The notes: generated from the letters alone by a model not told the origin. Positions 17,165-26,905 are shown, counted from the first letter of the stretch. The stretch: 64,000 nt of DNA from Pseudomonas sp. ADAK18 (GCF_012935695.1 NZ_CP052859.1:661001-725000); one strand, 5' to 3'. Translations and numbers: made by a program.

Positions 17165-18313
17165 ATGAGCAGCACCTTCTTCATCCCTGCGGTCAACATC
17201 ATGGGCATCGACTGCCTCGACGAAGCCATGTCTGCCATCCGCAACTACGGCTTTCGCAAGGCGTTGATCGTCACCGACACGGGGTTGGTCAAGGCGGGCG
17301 TGGCCGGCATGATCGCCGAAAAGCTGGCGATGCAAGACATCGACTCGGTGATCTACGATGGCGCCAAGCCCAACCCCAATGTCGAGAACGTCGAAAAAGG
17401 CCTGGCGCTGCTGCAGCAAAGCGCCTGCGATTTTGTGGTGTCCCTGGGCGGTGGCTCGCCCCATGATTGCGCCAAAGGCATTGCCTTGTGCGCCACCAAT
17501 GGCGGGCACATCGGCGACTATGAAGGTGTCGACCGGTCGACCAAGCCGCAACTGCCACTGGTGGCCATCAACACCACTGCCGGTACCGCCAGCGAGATGA
17601 CCCGTTTTTGCATCATCACCGACGAAACCCGTCATGTGAAAATGGCCATTGTCGACCGCAACGTCACACCGTTGCTGTCGGTCAACGACCCGGCGCTGAT
17701 GGTCGGCATGCCCAAGGGCTTGACCGCCGCCACTGGCATGGATGCCCTGACCCACGCTATCGAGGCCTACGTATCCATTGCCGCTACGCCGATCACCGAC
17801 GCCTGTGCGATCAAGGCCATCGAACTGATCAGTGCCAACCTGCGCCTGGCGGTACGTGATGGCAACGATATGGCCGCCCGGGAAAACATGGCGTATGCAC
17901 AGTTTCTCGCCGGCATGGCTTTCAACAACGCCTCCCTGGGCTTCGTGCACGCCATGGCGCACCAGTTGGGCGGCCTGTATGACTTGCCTCACGGCGTTTG
18001 CAATGCCGTGCTGTTGCCCCATGTACAAAGCTTCAACGCCAGCGTCAGCGCCGAGCGCCTGAGCGATGTCGCCCGGGCCTTGGGCGCGGACATCAAGGGT
18101 GTGACCCCCGAAGAGGGTGCACAAGCCGCTATTGTTGCCATTCGTAGCCTGTCCCATGACGTCGACATCCCCGTCGGCCTGCGGGAGTTGGGCGCCAAAT
18201 TGCAGGACATCCCGCTGCTGGCCAGCAACGCGCTCAAGGATGCTTGTGGGCTGACTAACCCACGGCGCGCCGATCAGCGCCAGGTTGAAGAGATCTTTCG
18301 CAGCGCCTTTTAA
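17165..18313 (+). CDS. Iron-containing alcohol dehydrogenase (YiaY/AdhB-like)
   Basis: ATG 17165 has 'AGAGGA' upstream and gives 382 residues, the normal family length; the longer frame is just non-coding extension. The NAD-binding loop is '[14 protein letters not shown]'. Metal ligands lie in '[14 protein letters not shown]' and '[16 protein letters not shown]', as in group III dehydrogenases such as FucO, YiaY and ErcA. It should oxidise or reduce a short alcohol or aldehyde with NAD. Its stop overlaps the convergent MFS gene by four bases. Confidence 0.92.
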   Translation: MSSTFFIPAVNIMGIDCLDEAMSAIRNYGFRKALIVTDTGLVKAGVAGMIAEKLAMQDIDSVIYDGAKPNPNVENVEKGLALLQQSACDFVVSLGGGSPHDCAKGIALCATNGGHIGDYEGVDRSTKPQLPLVAINTTAGTASEMTRFCIITDETRHVKMAIVDRNVTPLLSVNDPALMVGMPKGLTAATGMDALTHAIEAYVSIAATPITDACAIKAIELISANLRLAVRDGNDMAARENMAYAQFLAGMAFNNASLGFVHAMAHQLGGLYDLPHGVCNAVLLPHVQSFNASVSAERLSDVARALGADIKGVTPEEGAQAAIVAIRSLSHDVDIPVGLRELGAKLQDIPLLASNALKDACGLTNPRRADQRQVEEIFRSAF

Positions 18314-19467
18314 TCAGCTCGGGATCGGGCGACGCACAGCAGTGCGCCGCCCGCCAGTGCCACACATAGCAGCGCCAGTGGCCATGCTTGCTGACTGGCC
18401 AGTAAGCTGGCGACACCGCCGATCATGGCGGCCGTCAACTGATGCATGAAACCGCTCAACGCTATGGCGTAGGACCCACTCACCGGTGATGCATCATTGG
18501 CCAGAGACAAGCTGATGGGGTAGCTCATCGATTGTCCGAACACGGCCAGGCAATACGGCAGCCACAACAGGACTGCCAGGCCGCTTGCGAACACGCTGCC
18601 CAGCAACATCGTGGCACTGCCGCACATCACCAGCGCCACGCCCCAACTCATCATCGACAGGCGCCCAGTGCGTGCGACGAAACGATTGACCATCAGCGCG
18701 CCGGCCAGATACGCCGCGCTGATCGGCCAGCCCAACAGTCCATATTCTGCTGCGCTCCACGCGAAGTGCCCTTGCAGGATCAACGGTGCACAGGTATTGA
18801 ATGCGATGATCACGCCATAACCCAGGCCTCCTGCCAGGGCCGCCCGCAGGAATGCCGGATGGCGCAGGATCGTGCCGTAGATTCGCCAGGCGGACATTTG
18901 CCCAGGCACTTTCAATAAGGCGGGGAATGCGACCCGCTGCAACGCAATCATCAGCCCGATGGCCGCGAGTGCCAGCCCATAAAAAATTGCTTTCCAGCCG
19001 AACGCTACCTGTAGCAATGAGCCAATAAACTGACCGATCCCCAGAGCGATCACGAAGGTCATTCCCAGCCACGACAATCCCTTGGCCAACAGCGCACCGC
19101 TGAAACTGTCGCGGACCAGCACCCGCGCCATCACCGACACACCGCCCGCGCCCAGGCCCTGAATCAAGCGCAGAGCCAGGAAGGATTCGAGGTTGTAAGC
19201 CGAGGGAATCGTTGCGGTGGCCAAGACATACAAGGCTAATGCCGCGAACAACACGGGCTTTCTACCCACTCGCTCTCCAAGGCTGCCCCACAACAGCATC
19301 GGAAGGGCCATGCCGATCAGGTAAACCGCCAGGGCCAGCGCCACCTGATCTTCAGCTGCCGGCAACGCCTGGGCAATCGCCGGGACGGCGGGCAAGTAAA
19401 TACTGATGCCGACTTGGGACAAAAAGGCAGCGCTACAGGCGATTGTCAGGGTTGTGGTGCTTTTCAA
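18310..19467 (-). CDS. MFS exporter, Bcr/CflA-like
   Basis: The 385-residue protein has 12 hydrophobic segments. The loop 2-3 motif is '[12 protein letters not shown]', and the motif C-like segment '[10 protein letters not shown]' is typical of drug:proton antiporters. The start appears to be TTG 19467, with 'AAGGA' about ten bases upstream; no nearby ATG fits. A short inverted repeat, CTTAC TGTA GTAAG (19480-19493), sits in the leader. It lies 132 bases downstream of the oxoamine-synthase-like gene on the same strand, so co-transcription is possible. Confidence 0.85.
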   Translation of the reverse strand: MKSTTTLTIACSAAFLSQVGISIYLPAVPAIAQALPAAEDQVALALAVYLIGMALPMLLWGSLGERVGRKPVLFAALALYVLATATIPSAYNLESFLALRLIQGLGAGGVSVMARVLVRDSFSGALLAKGLSWLGMTFVIALGIGQFIGSLLQVAFGWKAIFYGLALAAIGLMIALQRVAFPALLKVPGQMSAWRIYGTILRHPAFLRAALAGGLGYGVIIAFNTCAPLILQGHFAWSAAEYGLLGWPISAAYLAGALMVNRFVARTGRLSMMSWGVALVMCGSATMLLGSVFASGLAVLLWLPYCLAVFGQSMSYPISLSLANDASPVSGSYAIALSGFMHQLTAAMIGGVASLLASQQAWPLALLCVALAGGALLCVARSRAD

Positions 19468-19599
19468 GGGCAGAATATCCTTACTGTAGTAAGTCTCTAG
19501 TAGAAGGTTGGGAGAGTGTTTGTCTTGCGGTTTTACCGTTTAAGCGTTTGCCCGGTAATATGCTGGTCTGCGTTTTTAGTGTCTCGGTATTTTGGCTTT

Positions 19600-20827
19600 T
19601 TAATGGTTATCTGCTTCGATGTGCTGCTTCATTAAGTCGGTTAGTTTGGTGCAGAATAAGCGAATTAGTGAGTGGGGCATATCTGCTCGTAATGTGATAC
19701 GTATGGCGGCTTTTCCTCGTGGTACCACCGGAAAGAATACGGCTGAGGTAAAGAATCCATTGTTCGCGAGTTTGATGGCTAGCGTGTTTGCTGTTTTAGC
19801 GTCGCCACAAGTGATCAGGCGGATTGCGGTGTTTGCTCCCGATTGCTCTGTTTTTATTAGGCTGTCGAAAAGTTTGATGTTGGCCTGAAGTGTTTTTTGA
19901 AGAGTGGCGAGTTCATCTGTCTTGTGTATTTTGATGGATGCCAATCCTGCTCCGATGGCCGCAGAGTTTAAACTTTGGGACCAGTTGTTAGACCCTCCGT
20001 AGCGATATATGAGCTTTTTTTGACGCTCGCTACCAAACATGACTAAGCCGCCGCTTGCTCCAAACGATTTGCCAAGCGATGCGACTATAATAATTTGATC
20101 ATCTAGCTGTGAAAGTCGTGGTCGTACATATCCTCGCCCACCTCCTCCTACTGCCGATAAAGCATGAGAGTCGTCTAGATAAAGGAATAGCCCATAGCGT
20201 GACTTCAAATAAAGTAGGTTCTCCAAGTCGGCAACACCGCCCATGCTATATATGCCATCAGCTACGTACGCAATTTTTATGCTTTTTACATAAATCTTCG
20301 AGAAATGAGATGTCATTATGAGGTGCAGTAATCACTTCTGTCTCATCGGCGCATGAGGCTTTAAGGTGATTCATTGAATAATGGGATTTTTTATCGAATA
20401 CCATGACGGGAGGAGTGTTGTCTGTAAATACACCGCTGGCAAGCAAAGGTAATATTCCAGAACTGGCAGCGCTACAAGAAAGGGTGCTCAGGCAAATCGC
20501 ACTAAAAAGTTCGGAAAGTTCTGTTTCATATTGGTCAAGTATGGCGAGTTTGCAGCGATTTTTAGAGTTTGCAATGCGTAATGTTCCGGCGTTTTGTATG
20601 CCGCAAATCGCACCTTTAAGAATTTTTTTGTGGTAATCCAGTCCTAGATATGAGGTCGTGCAAAAATGATAGATGTTTCGTCCATACTGATCGGTAAGAA
20701 GGTTGTTGCTGTCTACTGAGACATTTAATTCGCAGATTCGGCCTGATTTTGCCGTTTGCCAGTCATTATCTGCTAGTTGAATTATTTTTTTGTAGTTTGT
20801 GAATTTGTTGAATGAAGAGCTATCCAT
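19600..20827 (-). pseudogene. Alpha-oxoamine synthase-like PLP enzyme, frameshifted
   Basis: Two overlapping frames together encode about 410 residues of an AONS/KBL/CqsA-type PLP enzyme. The first frame (start 20827) gives 'FCTTSYLGLDYHKKIL' and 'HNDISFLEDLCKKHK', then runs off to a stop near 20258. The second gives 'IAYVADGIYSMGGVADLENL', 'LYLDDSHALSAVGGGGRG' and the lysine motif 'IVASLGKSFGASGG', ending at 19600. Removing one base from the T run at 20274-20278 (or 20283-20287) joins them perfectly. The region is AT-rich: two sampled 60-base lines have 22 and 30 G+C. No acyl-carrier or ligase partner is nearby. It is either a decayed gene or a sequencing error. No clear ribosome binding site precedes the ATG. 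Confidence 0.8.
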
Positions 20828-21173
20828 CGCTGATTTGTACTTTATGTTTGTAGGGGCAGAACCTTAGCGAGTAAATGTATTTTGAAAAAGTCGGGCGTTT
20901 CCCATGCGTCTTATTCAGGTTGGAGTTTTTGATGTGGGTAAGGTCCTACTTTTTTATGGTGAAATTGTCGCTTCGTTTGTTTTTAGGGAGTCTGTAGATA
21001 TCGCACCCTATGGGCGGCAGTGCCGTTCAGTGGGCGGGGCAAAATAATATGGTTTTCGAAAGCTGTTACCACACACGCTTGGGTTCAGTGTTAACTTGCA
21101 GAATTATTGTGCCCAGAAGAGAGGGCGCGAGGATCGTTTACCGTTCAGTAAACACCTGAGCCGGGGAGTTTTT
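20828..21173. other. AT-rich intergenic region, no gene seen
   Basis: These 346 bases separate the divergent oxoamine-synthase-like gene and the NAD(P)-binding gene. The left part is AT-rich like the former gene; the right part returns to normal composition. No convincing small ORF, tRNA or terminator was found. A ribosome binding site 'GGGGAG' lies just before 21174. Confidence 0.5.
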
Positions 21174-21848
21174 ATGAGAGTTCTGTTATTCGGTGCCACC
21201 GGTATGGTCGGCCAGGGCGTGTTGCGCGAGTGCCTGCTGGCCAGTGATGTGCAGGAAGTGGTGGCGGTCGGCCGTACGCCCCTGACCCAGGAACACGACA
21301 AACTGCATCAGGTGCTGCACGCCGACATGCTCGACTTCCAGCCCCTGGAAAACCTGTTGCAAGGGTTTGATGCCTGCTTCTTCTGCCTGGGCGTGTCCTC
21401 GGTGGGCATGGATGAAGCCAAGTACACCCACCTGACTTACGACCTGACCCTGGTGGCTGCCAGCACCCTGGCCCGGCTCAATCCACAGATGACCTTTGTC
21501 TACGTGTCTGGTACCGGCACCGACAGCTCGGAGACGGGCAAGGTGATGTGGGCCCGGGTCAAGGGCAAGACTGAAAACGCCTTGCTGCGCCTGCCGTTCA
21601 AGGCGGTGTATCTGTTTCGTCCTGGCATCATTCAGCCACTCCACGGCGTGCGCTCGAAAACCCCGCTTTATCAGTCGATCTATACCGTGACAGGCCCGCT
21701 GCTGTCGCTGGTCCGCCGCACACGGCCAGGTTGGGTGGTGAGCACCGAAACCGTAGGCCGGGCGATGTTGACGGCCGTTCGTCACGGCGCTGCGCAGCCG
21801 GTGGTGGAGCAAGTGGATATTAATCGCCTGGCCTCTGAGCCCGTCTGA
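21174..21848 (+). CDS. NAD(P)-binding Rossmann-fold oxidoreductase
   Basis: The start at ATG 21174 is supported by 'CCGGGGAG' upstream and by the typical N-terminus 'MRVLLFGATGMVGQGVLREC'; the product is 224 residues. The GxxGxxG dinucleotide loop is at residues 8-14. An atypical short-chain/epimerase fold follows ('VYVSGTGTDSSETGKVMWAR', 'LFRPGIIQPL'). It resembles small NAD(P)H-binding epimerase-like proteins of unknown substrate. Its stop codon shares a base with the start of the LysR gene (TGATG), so the two are co-translated. Confidence 0.85.
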   Translation: MRVLLFGATGMVGQGVLRECLLASDVQEVVAVGRTPLTQEHDKLHQVLHADMLDFQPLENLLQGFDACFFCLGVSSVGMDEAKYTHLTYDLTLVAASTLARLNPQMTFVYVSGTGTDSSETGKVMWARVKGKTENALLRLPFKAVYLFRPGIIQPLHGVRSKTPLYQSIYTVTGPLLSLVRRTRPGWVVSTETVGRAMLTAVRHGAAQPVVEQVDINRLASEPV

Positions 21849-22765
21849 TGCTGCAAAAAAGCCTGATCCGCCGCCTTGACCTGATCACTCTGCAGCTGTT
21901 TGTCGCGGTCCACGAAGAGGGCACTCTGACCCGCGCCGCCGCCCGTGAGGCCATTGCGGTCTCGGCCGCCAGCAAGCGCCTGATGGAGCTGGAGCAGGTG
22001 CTGGGTGTGAGCCTGTTTGTACGTCAGGCCAAGGGCATGAACCTCACGGCCGCTGGCGAAACCTTGCTGCATCACGCGCGGCAGATGTTGTTCAACGTCG
22101 AGAAAATGGGCCTGGAACTGGGCGAACACAGCCATGGTGTACGCGGCTATGTGCGTATGTTGGCTAATCTCTCGGCGATCATTCAGTTTCTTCCTGAAGA
22201 TTTGCGGGATTTTTCCGGGCTGCACCCTCAGGTGAAAACCGACCTGGAAGAACGTCCCAGCCGTGGCGTGGTTCAAGGCGTGCTCGACGGCGTTGCAGAC
22301 CTGGGCATCTGCTCCAGCGATACCGACACCAAAGGCTTGCTCAGCGTGACCTACCGCCGAGACAAACTGGTGGTGTTGATGCCGGCGGGTCACCCATTGG
22401 CCAGCCGTGAAACCCTGGCCTTTGCCGACACTCTGGACAGTGACTATGTCGGTCTGCATTCGGCCAGTTCCATCAATATGCGCACCCACGCTGCCGCACG
22501 TGAGGCCGGCAAACTGTTGCGCCTGAGGATTCATGTGCCGGGGTTTGATGCGATGTGCCGGATGGTCCAGGCCAACATGGGCATCGGCATCCTGCCGCAA
22601 AAAGCCTATGAACTGTTCGGCCGGGCCTTGGGGTTGCAGGCCGTGCCGTTGACGGATGAGTGGTCGGACCGGCGGTTGATTCTGGTGATCCGCAATGAGG
22701 CTTCGTTGTCACCGGTCAGTCGATTGCTGTTCGAATATCTACAAGGCACTGAAGCACAAGTCTGA
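21848..22765 (+). CDS. LysR-family transcriptional regulator
   Basis: The 305-residue protein has the N-terminal winged helix-turn-helix ('LQLFVAVHEEGTLTRAAARE', 'AVSAASKRLMELEQVLGVSL') and a LysR effector-binding domain. Its start overlaps the upstream stop. It lies 130 bases before the CoA-transferase/HMG-CoA lyase/MFS operon on the same strand and is the likely regulator of it, although LysR genes are more often divergent from their targets. Confidence 0.9.
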   Translation: MLQKSLIRRLDLITLQLFVAVHEEGTLTRAAAREAIAVSAASKRLMELEQVLGVSLFVRQAKGMNLTAAGETLLHHARQMLFNVEKMGLELGEHSHGVRGYVRMLANLSAIIQFLPEDLRDFSGLHPQVKTDLEERPSRGVVQGVLDGVADLGICSSDTDTKGLLSVTYRRDKLVVLMPAGHPLASRETLAFADTLDSDYVGLHSASSINMRTHAAAREAGKLLRLRIHVPGFDAMCRMVQANMGIGILPQKAYELFGRALGLQAVPLTDEWSDRRLILVIRNEASLSPVSRLLFEYLQGTEAQV

Positions 22766-22895
22766 CGGATCGGTGCGTCAGGCAATGCTCTGTGCATTCG
22801 CGTTTCGCGAACGCTCGTTGCCAACTGAAGATTGGATTTATACCGTCGTCGTCCTCTAGCCTTGGCCCACATTCCAAGAATAAGAGGCACACCCC

Positions 22896-24089
22896 ATGAC
22901 AGCTCCCCTGAGCGGCATCAAGGTGATCGAGATCGGCACGCTGATCGCCGCGCCCTTTGCCGCACGGCTGCTGGCCGAGTTTGGCGCCGAGGTGATCAAG
23001 GTCGAGGCCATGGGGCAGGGCGATCCGCTTCGCAAATGGCGAAAGCTGCACGAAGGCACGTCGCTGTGGTGGTACCTGCAATCACGCAACAAAAAATCCC
23101 TGGCCCTGGACCTCAAGTCTGCCGAAGGCATCAGCTTGATCAAGCAATTGCTGGCCGACGCCGACGTGCTGATCGAAAACCTGCGCCCCGGAGGCCTGGA
23201 AAAACTCGGCCTGGGTTGGGATGTATTACACGCCCTCAATCCCAAGTTGACCCTGGTGCGTATCTCCGGCTACGGCCAGACCGGCCCTTATCGTGACCGG
23301 CCAGGTTTTGGCGCCATCGGCGAGGCCATGGGCGGGATTCGCTACACCACCGGCAATCCCGACTCACCACCGGCGCGTGTTGGCGTCAGCCTCGGCGATT
23401 CCCTGGCCTCGTTGCACGGGGTGATCGGCGCGCTGATGTCGTTGTTGCGGGTCAAGACCGGCCAGGGCGATGGCCAGATGGTGGACGTGTCCCTGGCGGA
23501 AAGCGTGTTCAACCTGATGGAAAGCCTGGTTCCGGAATACGACATGCTCGGCCATGTCCGTGAACGCAGCGGCGGTGCCTTGCCGGGTATCGCGCCGTCC
23601 AACACCTACCTCACGGCGGACGGCGCGTATGTGGTGATTGCTGGCAACAGTGACCCGATCTACAAGCGCCTGATGACCACCATTGGTCGCGTCGATCTGG
23701 CCGAAGCCGAGGAGTTTGCCCACAACGACGGACGCGCGGTCAAAAGCGGCCTGCTGGACGCGGCAATCACCCATTGGACCAGTAGCTTGCCCATCGACCA
23801 GGTGCTCAGTGCCCTGGAAGCGGCCGAAGTACCTGCCGGGCGCATCTACTCCGTGGCCGATATTGTCGCCGATCCGCACTATCAGGCCCGGGACATGCTG
23901 CTCAACGCTGACCTGCCCGGTGGCCTGACGGTGAAGATGCCCGGCATCGTGCCCAAACTTTCGGAAACCCCAGGGGCGGTGAACTGGCAGGGGCCCAGTC
24001 TGGGGCAACACACGGATGACATCCTCGCTGACCTGGGCCTGACGGTGGCTGATATTCAACGCCTGAAAGCCTCGGGGGTGGTTCAATGA
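22896..24089 (+). CDS. CaiB/BaiF family CoA-transferase
   Basis: The 397-residue protein is a class III CoA-transferase. It opens 'LSGIKVIEIGTLIAAPFAAR', followed by 'GAEVIKVEAMGQGDPLRKW', 'LIENLRPGGLEKLG', 'RISGYGQTGPYRDRPGF' and the catalytic aspartate region 'GQMVDVSLAESVFNLM'. 'AAGAGG' precedes the ATG. It overlaps the HMG-CoA lyase gene by four bases. The pair suggests that it loads CoA onto a dicarboxylic hydroxy acid that the lyase then cleaves, as human SUGCT does for glutarate and 3-hydroxy-3-methylglutarate (family knowledge). Confidence 0.92.
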   Translation: MTAPLSGIKVIEIGTLIAAPFAARLLAEFGAEVIKVEAMGQGDPLRKWRKLHEGTSLWWYLQSRNKKSLALDLKSAEGISLIKQLLADADVLIENLRPGGLEKLGLGWDVLHALNPKLTLVRISGYGQTGPYRDRPGFGAIGEAMGGIRYTTGNPDSPPARVGVSLGDSLASLHGVIGALMSLLRVKTGQGDGQMVDVSLAESVFNLMESLVPEYDMLGHVRERSGGALPGIAPSNTYLTADGAYVVIAGNSDPIYKRLMTTIGRVDLAEAEEFAHNDGRAVKSGLLDAAITHWTSSLPIDQVLSALEAAEVPAGRIYSVADIVADPHYQARDMLLNADLPGGLTVKMPGIVPKLSETPGAVNWQGPSLGQHTDDILADLGLTVADIQRLKASGVVQ

Positions 24090-25024
24090 AAAATTATGCA
24101 GACTCGCTGATCGTGCAAGAAGTCTCTCCTCGTGATGGGCTGCAGATCGAGCCGACCTGGGTCGAGACCGCCGATAAGATCGCCCTGATCGACCAGTTGT
24201 CCCTGGCTGGATTTTCTCGAATCGAAGCCGGCTCGTTCGTTTCGCCCAAGGCCATCCCGGCACTGCGCGATGGTGAGCACGTCTTCCAGGGCATCACCCG
24301 TCGCCCAGGTATCATTTACGTGGCGCTGATTCCCAACCTCAAGGGCGCCATGCGCGCGGTCGAGTCCAGGGCCGATGAGTTGAACCTGGTGATGTCCGCC
24401 AGCCAGACCCATAACTTGGCCAATATGCGCATGCGCTGCGAAGCTTCCTTGGCGGCCTTTGGCGACGTGGTCAGCTTTGCCGCCGACCACCCGGTGAGGC
24501 TCAACGGCAGTATCGCGACCACCTTCGGCTGCCCATTCGAAGGCAAGGTCGACGAAGACCATGTGCTGCAATTGGTGGACGCCTATCTGGCGTTGGGTAT
24601 CCAGGGTGTGACGCTGGCCGATACCACGGGCATGGCCAATCCGCGTCAGGTCGAGCGCTTGGTTAAACGGGTGCTGGAGCGTGTGGGTGCTCATGATCTG
24701 ACCCTGCATTTTCACAACACTCGAGGCCTGGGTTTGTGCAACGTACTGGCCGCCTATGAAACCGGTGCCCGGCGTTTTGACGCGGCCCTCGGTGGCCTGG
24801 GTGGCTGTCCGTTTGCGCCAGGGGCGTCGGGCAATATCTGCACCGAAGACTTGGTCAATCTGTGTGATGAAGTCGGTATTCACACCGGCATCGACCTGCC
24901 TCACCTGTTGCACATGTCCCGGCAACTGCCGGCGCTGCTCGGCCACGAATTGCCTGGCCAGGTGGCCAAGGCGGGGCGCAACTGCGATCTGCATCCGGCG
25001 CCGGGCTATATCGCGACGCTGTAA
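24086..25024 (+). CDS. Hydroxymethylglutaryl-CoA lyase
   Basis: The 312-residue TIM-barrel protein shows the HMGL signature: 'QEVSPRDGLQ' with catalytic Arg16-Asp17, 'TLHFHNTRGLGLCN', and 'GLGGCPFAPGASGNICTEDL' with the catalytic cysteine. It cleaves HMG-CoA to acetyl-CoA and acetoacetate. It overlaps the CoA-transferase gene and is followed by an MFS carrier. No leucine-degradation genes (liu) are beside it, so a dedicated role in using external HMG or a related acid is more likely than leucine catabolism. Confidence 0.93.
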   Translation: MKNYADSLIVQEVSPRDGLQIEPTWVETADKIALIDQLSLAGFSRIEAGSFVSPKAIPALRDGEHVFQGITRRPGIIYVALIPNLKGAMRAVESRADELNLVMSASQTHNLANMRMRCEASLAAFGDVVSFAADHPVRLNGSIATTFGCPFEGKVDEDHVLQLVDAYLALGIQGVTLADTTGMANPRQVERLVKRVLERVGAHDLTLHFHNTRGLGLCNVLAAYETGARRFDAALGGLGGCPFAPGASGNICTEDLVNLCDEVGIHTGIDLPHLLHMSRQLPALLGHELPGQVAKAGRNCDLHPAPGYIATL

Positions 25025-25037
25025 GTCTCAACCAGAC

Positions 25038-25085
25038 AACAAAAACAATCGGACACCTGCGGGCAGTCCGCCTGGAGAAAAACAA
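25038..25085 (+). promoter_or_regulatory. A-rich Crc/Hfq-type motifs before the MFS gene
   Basis: The leader contains 'AACAAAAACAA' (25038-25048) and 'AAAAACAA' (25078-25085), the latter touching the ATG. Both fit the AAnAAnAA motif bound by Hfq with Crc in catabolite repression of Pseudomonas. Confidence 0.5.
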
Positions 25086-26416
25086 TGAGCCTTAATACGT
25101 TGGAGGCCGGCGTGCGCCCGGTCGCTGAGCACGATGCTGAAAAAGCCCTGGTCAGCAAGGTCGCCTGGCGCCTGATGCCGCTGATCATGGTGTGCTACCT
25201 GTTCGCCTTTTTTGACCGCATCAACATCAGCTTCGCCAAGTTCCAGTTGCAGACCGACCTGAGCTTGAGTGACACCGCCTACGGCCTGGGGGCAGGGCTG
25301 TTTGTCGTCGGCTACGTGATCTTCGAAGTGCCGAGCAACATGATGCTGTACAAGGTCGGCGCCCGTCGCTGGATCGCGCGGATCATGATGTCCTGGGGCC
25401 TGGCCACGGCGGCTATGGTATTTGTGACCGCCGAATGGCAGTTCTACGGGCTGCGTTTCATCATCGGCGCAATGGAGGCCGGATTTGCTCCCGGTGTGTT
25501 GTATTACCTGACCCTGTGGTTCCCGCAAAACTACCGTGGGCGCATCACCTCAATGTTGTTCCTGGCCTCCGCTTTTGCCGGATTGGTGGGCGCGCCGTTC
25601 TCCGGCCTGGTGCTGGAGCATCTGGACGGCGTGCTGCAGATGCGCGGCTGGCACTGGTTGTTCCTGCTGGGTGGTTTGCCCTGCATCGGCCTGGGCTTCC
25701 TGGTGCTGATCCTGCTCAAGGACCGCATTGAGGACGCCCACTGGCTGAGCACGTCAGAAAAGGCCTTGCTGTCCAGCCGCATTGCCCAGCATGAACCGAA
25801 CAAACATGGCGGTTCGCTGCTGGCGGCGATACGTATTCCGGGCTTCCTGATGCTTGGGTTTATCTACTTTCTGATCCAGGTCGCGTCTTACGGCCTGAAC
25901 TTCTGGGCGCCACAACTGATCCGCAGCGCCGGTACCGAAAGCCCGGTGATGATCGGCTTGCTGACGGCTATTCCCTACGTGTGCGGAGCCATCAGCATGG
26001 TGGTGATCGGACGTTTATCGGACGCCACCGGCGAGCGTCGCAAGTTTGTCAGCGGCTTGGTGGCCCTGGGCGCGGTGGGGTTCTTCTGTGCCGGGATCTT
26101 TGCCGATCACACCACGTTCCTGATTGTCGCCTTGGGCCTGTTGGGCGCGGGCATCATCGCCTCAATTCCGACTTTCTGGACCTTGCCACCGAAACTGCTG
26201 GCCGGCGCAGGAGCAGGGGCGGCAGGCGGGATTGCAGTGATCAATACTCTGGGTCAGTTCGGCGGCATTGTCAGCCCGGTGATGGTCGGCCGGATCCGCG
26301 ACCTGACCGGCAGCACCACGCCAGCCCTCTATGTCATCGGCGTGTGTGCGCTGATCGCAGCCGCGCTGTTGCTCTGGGGCTTGCCGCAAAAGTTGCGGAC
26401 ACTGGACAAGTTCTGA
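25085..26416 (+). CDS. MFS transporter, anion:cation symporter type
   Basis: The 443-residue protein has 12 membrane helices and the ACS-family opening 'MPLIMVCYLFAFFDRINISF'. 'GYVIFEVPSNMMLYKVGARRW' follows (in two parts), and 'GAMEAGFAPGVLYYLTLWFP' in helix 4-5. Relatives take up aromatic, tartrate-like or other carboxylic acids. With the two upstream enzymes it probably imports the acid that the operon degrades. 'GGAG' lies six bases before the ATG. Confidence 0.9.
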   Translation: MSLNTLEAGVRPVAEHDAEKALVSKVAWRLMPLIMVCYLFAFFDRINISFAKFQLQTDLSLSDTAYGLGAGLFVVGYVIFEVPSNMMLYKVGARRWIARIMMSWGLATAAMVFVTAEWQFYGLRFIIGAMEAGFAPGVLYYLTLWFPQNYRGRITSMLFLASAFAGLVGAPFSGLVLEHLDGVLQMRGWHWLFLLGGLPCIGLGFLVLILLKDRIEDAHWLSTSEKALLSSRIAQHEPNKHGGSLLAAIRIPGFLMLGFIYFLIQVASYGLNFWAPQLIRSAGTESPVMIGLLTAIPYVCGAISMVVIGRLSDATGERRKFVSGLVALGAVGFFCAGIFADHTTFLIVALGLLGAGIIASIPTFWTLPPKLLAGAGAGAAGGIAVINTLGQFGGIVSPVMVGRIRDLTGSTTPALYVIGVCALIAAALLLWGLPQKLRTLDKF

Positions 26417-26419
26417 TCA

Positions 26420-26905
26420 TCAAGCGGCTGCCAGGACTTTACTCGGCACCGCACTGAACTGAATCAGCGCCACGCCTGCGATCAACATCAGTGCCCCGAT
26501 CAACCGGGGCGCTGTCAGTTGCCGCTCCACCAGGCCGAACAGCCCGAAGTGATCCAACAGCAGTGAGGCAATGATTTGCCCGGCCATGGCCAAGGCGATA
26601 AACCCCGACGCCCCGAGCTTGGGCAGCAGGATCAGTGCCAGGGAAATGAAGCACACCCCGAACGCGCCGCCGGCCCACATCCACAAGGGCGCCTTGGTGA
26701 TGAAGTCCAGGCTGGGCAGTGGCAAACGCAGCGCCACAATGACGGGCAGCAACACCACGATACTCACCAACAATGAGGCCAGGGTTGCCCATAACGGGTG
26801 CCCCAGCCCACGCCCGAGATTAGCGTTGATCGCGCTTTGAAACGGAACCACCGCGCCTGCTATCACCGCCAACAGCAACAAGCCTACCCAATGCAACGTG
26901 GTCAT
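26420..26905 (-). CDS. YdcZ-type DMT transporter (DUF606)
   Basis: The 161-residue, five-helix protein shows 'VPFQSAINANLGRGLGHPLWA' (in part), the YdcZ hallmark, and 'GQIIASLLLDHFGLFG'. Members act as half-size DMT transporters of unknown substrate. 'GGGAGA' precedes the ATG at 26905. It is convergent with the MFS gene (3-base gap) and divergent from the LysR gene 26974. Confidence 0.88.
   Translation of the reverse strand: MTTLHWVGLLLLAVIAGAVVPFQSAINANLGRGLGHPLWATLASLLVSIVVLLPVIVALRLPLPSLDFITKAPLWMWAGGAFGVCFISLALILLPKLGASGFIALAMAGQIIASLLLDHFGLFGLVERQLTAPRLIGALMLIAGVALIQFSAVPSKVLAAA

Noticed and set aside
20258..20316. Programmed frameshift in the oxoamine synthase
   Set aside because: Rejoining needs a +1 step in a simple A run with no stimulatory structure seen; mutation or sequencing error is simpler.
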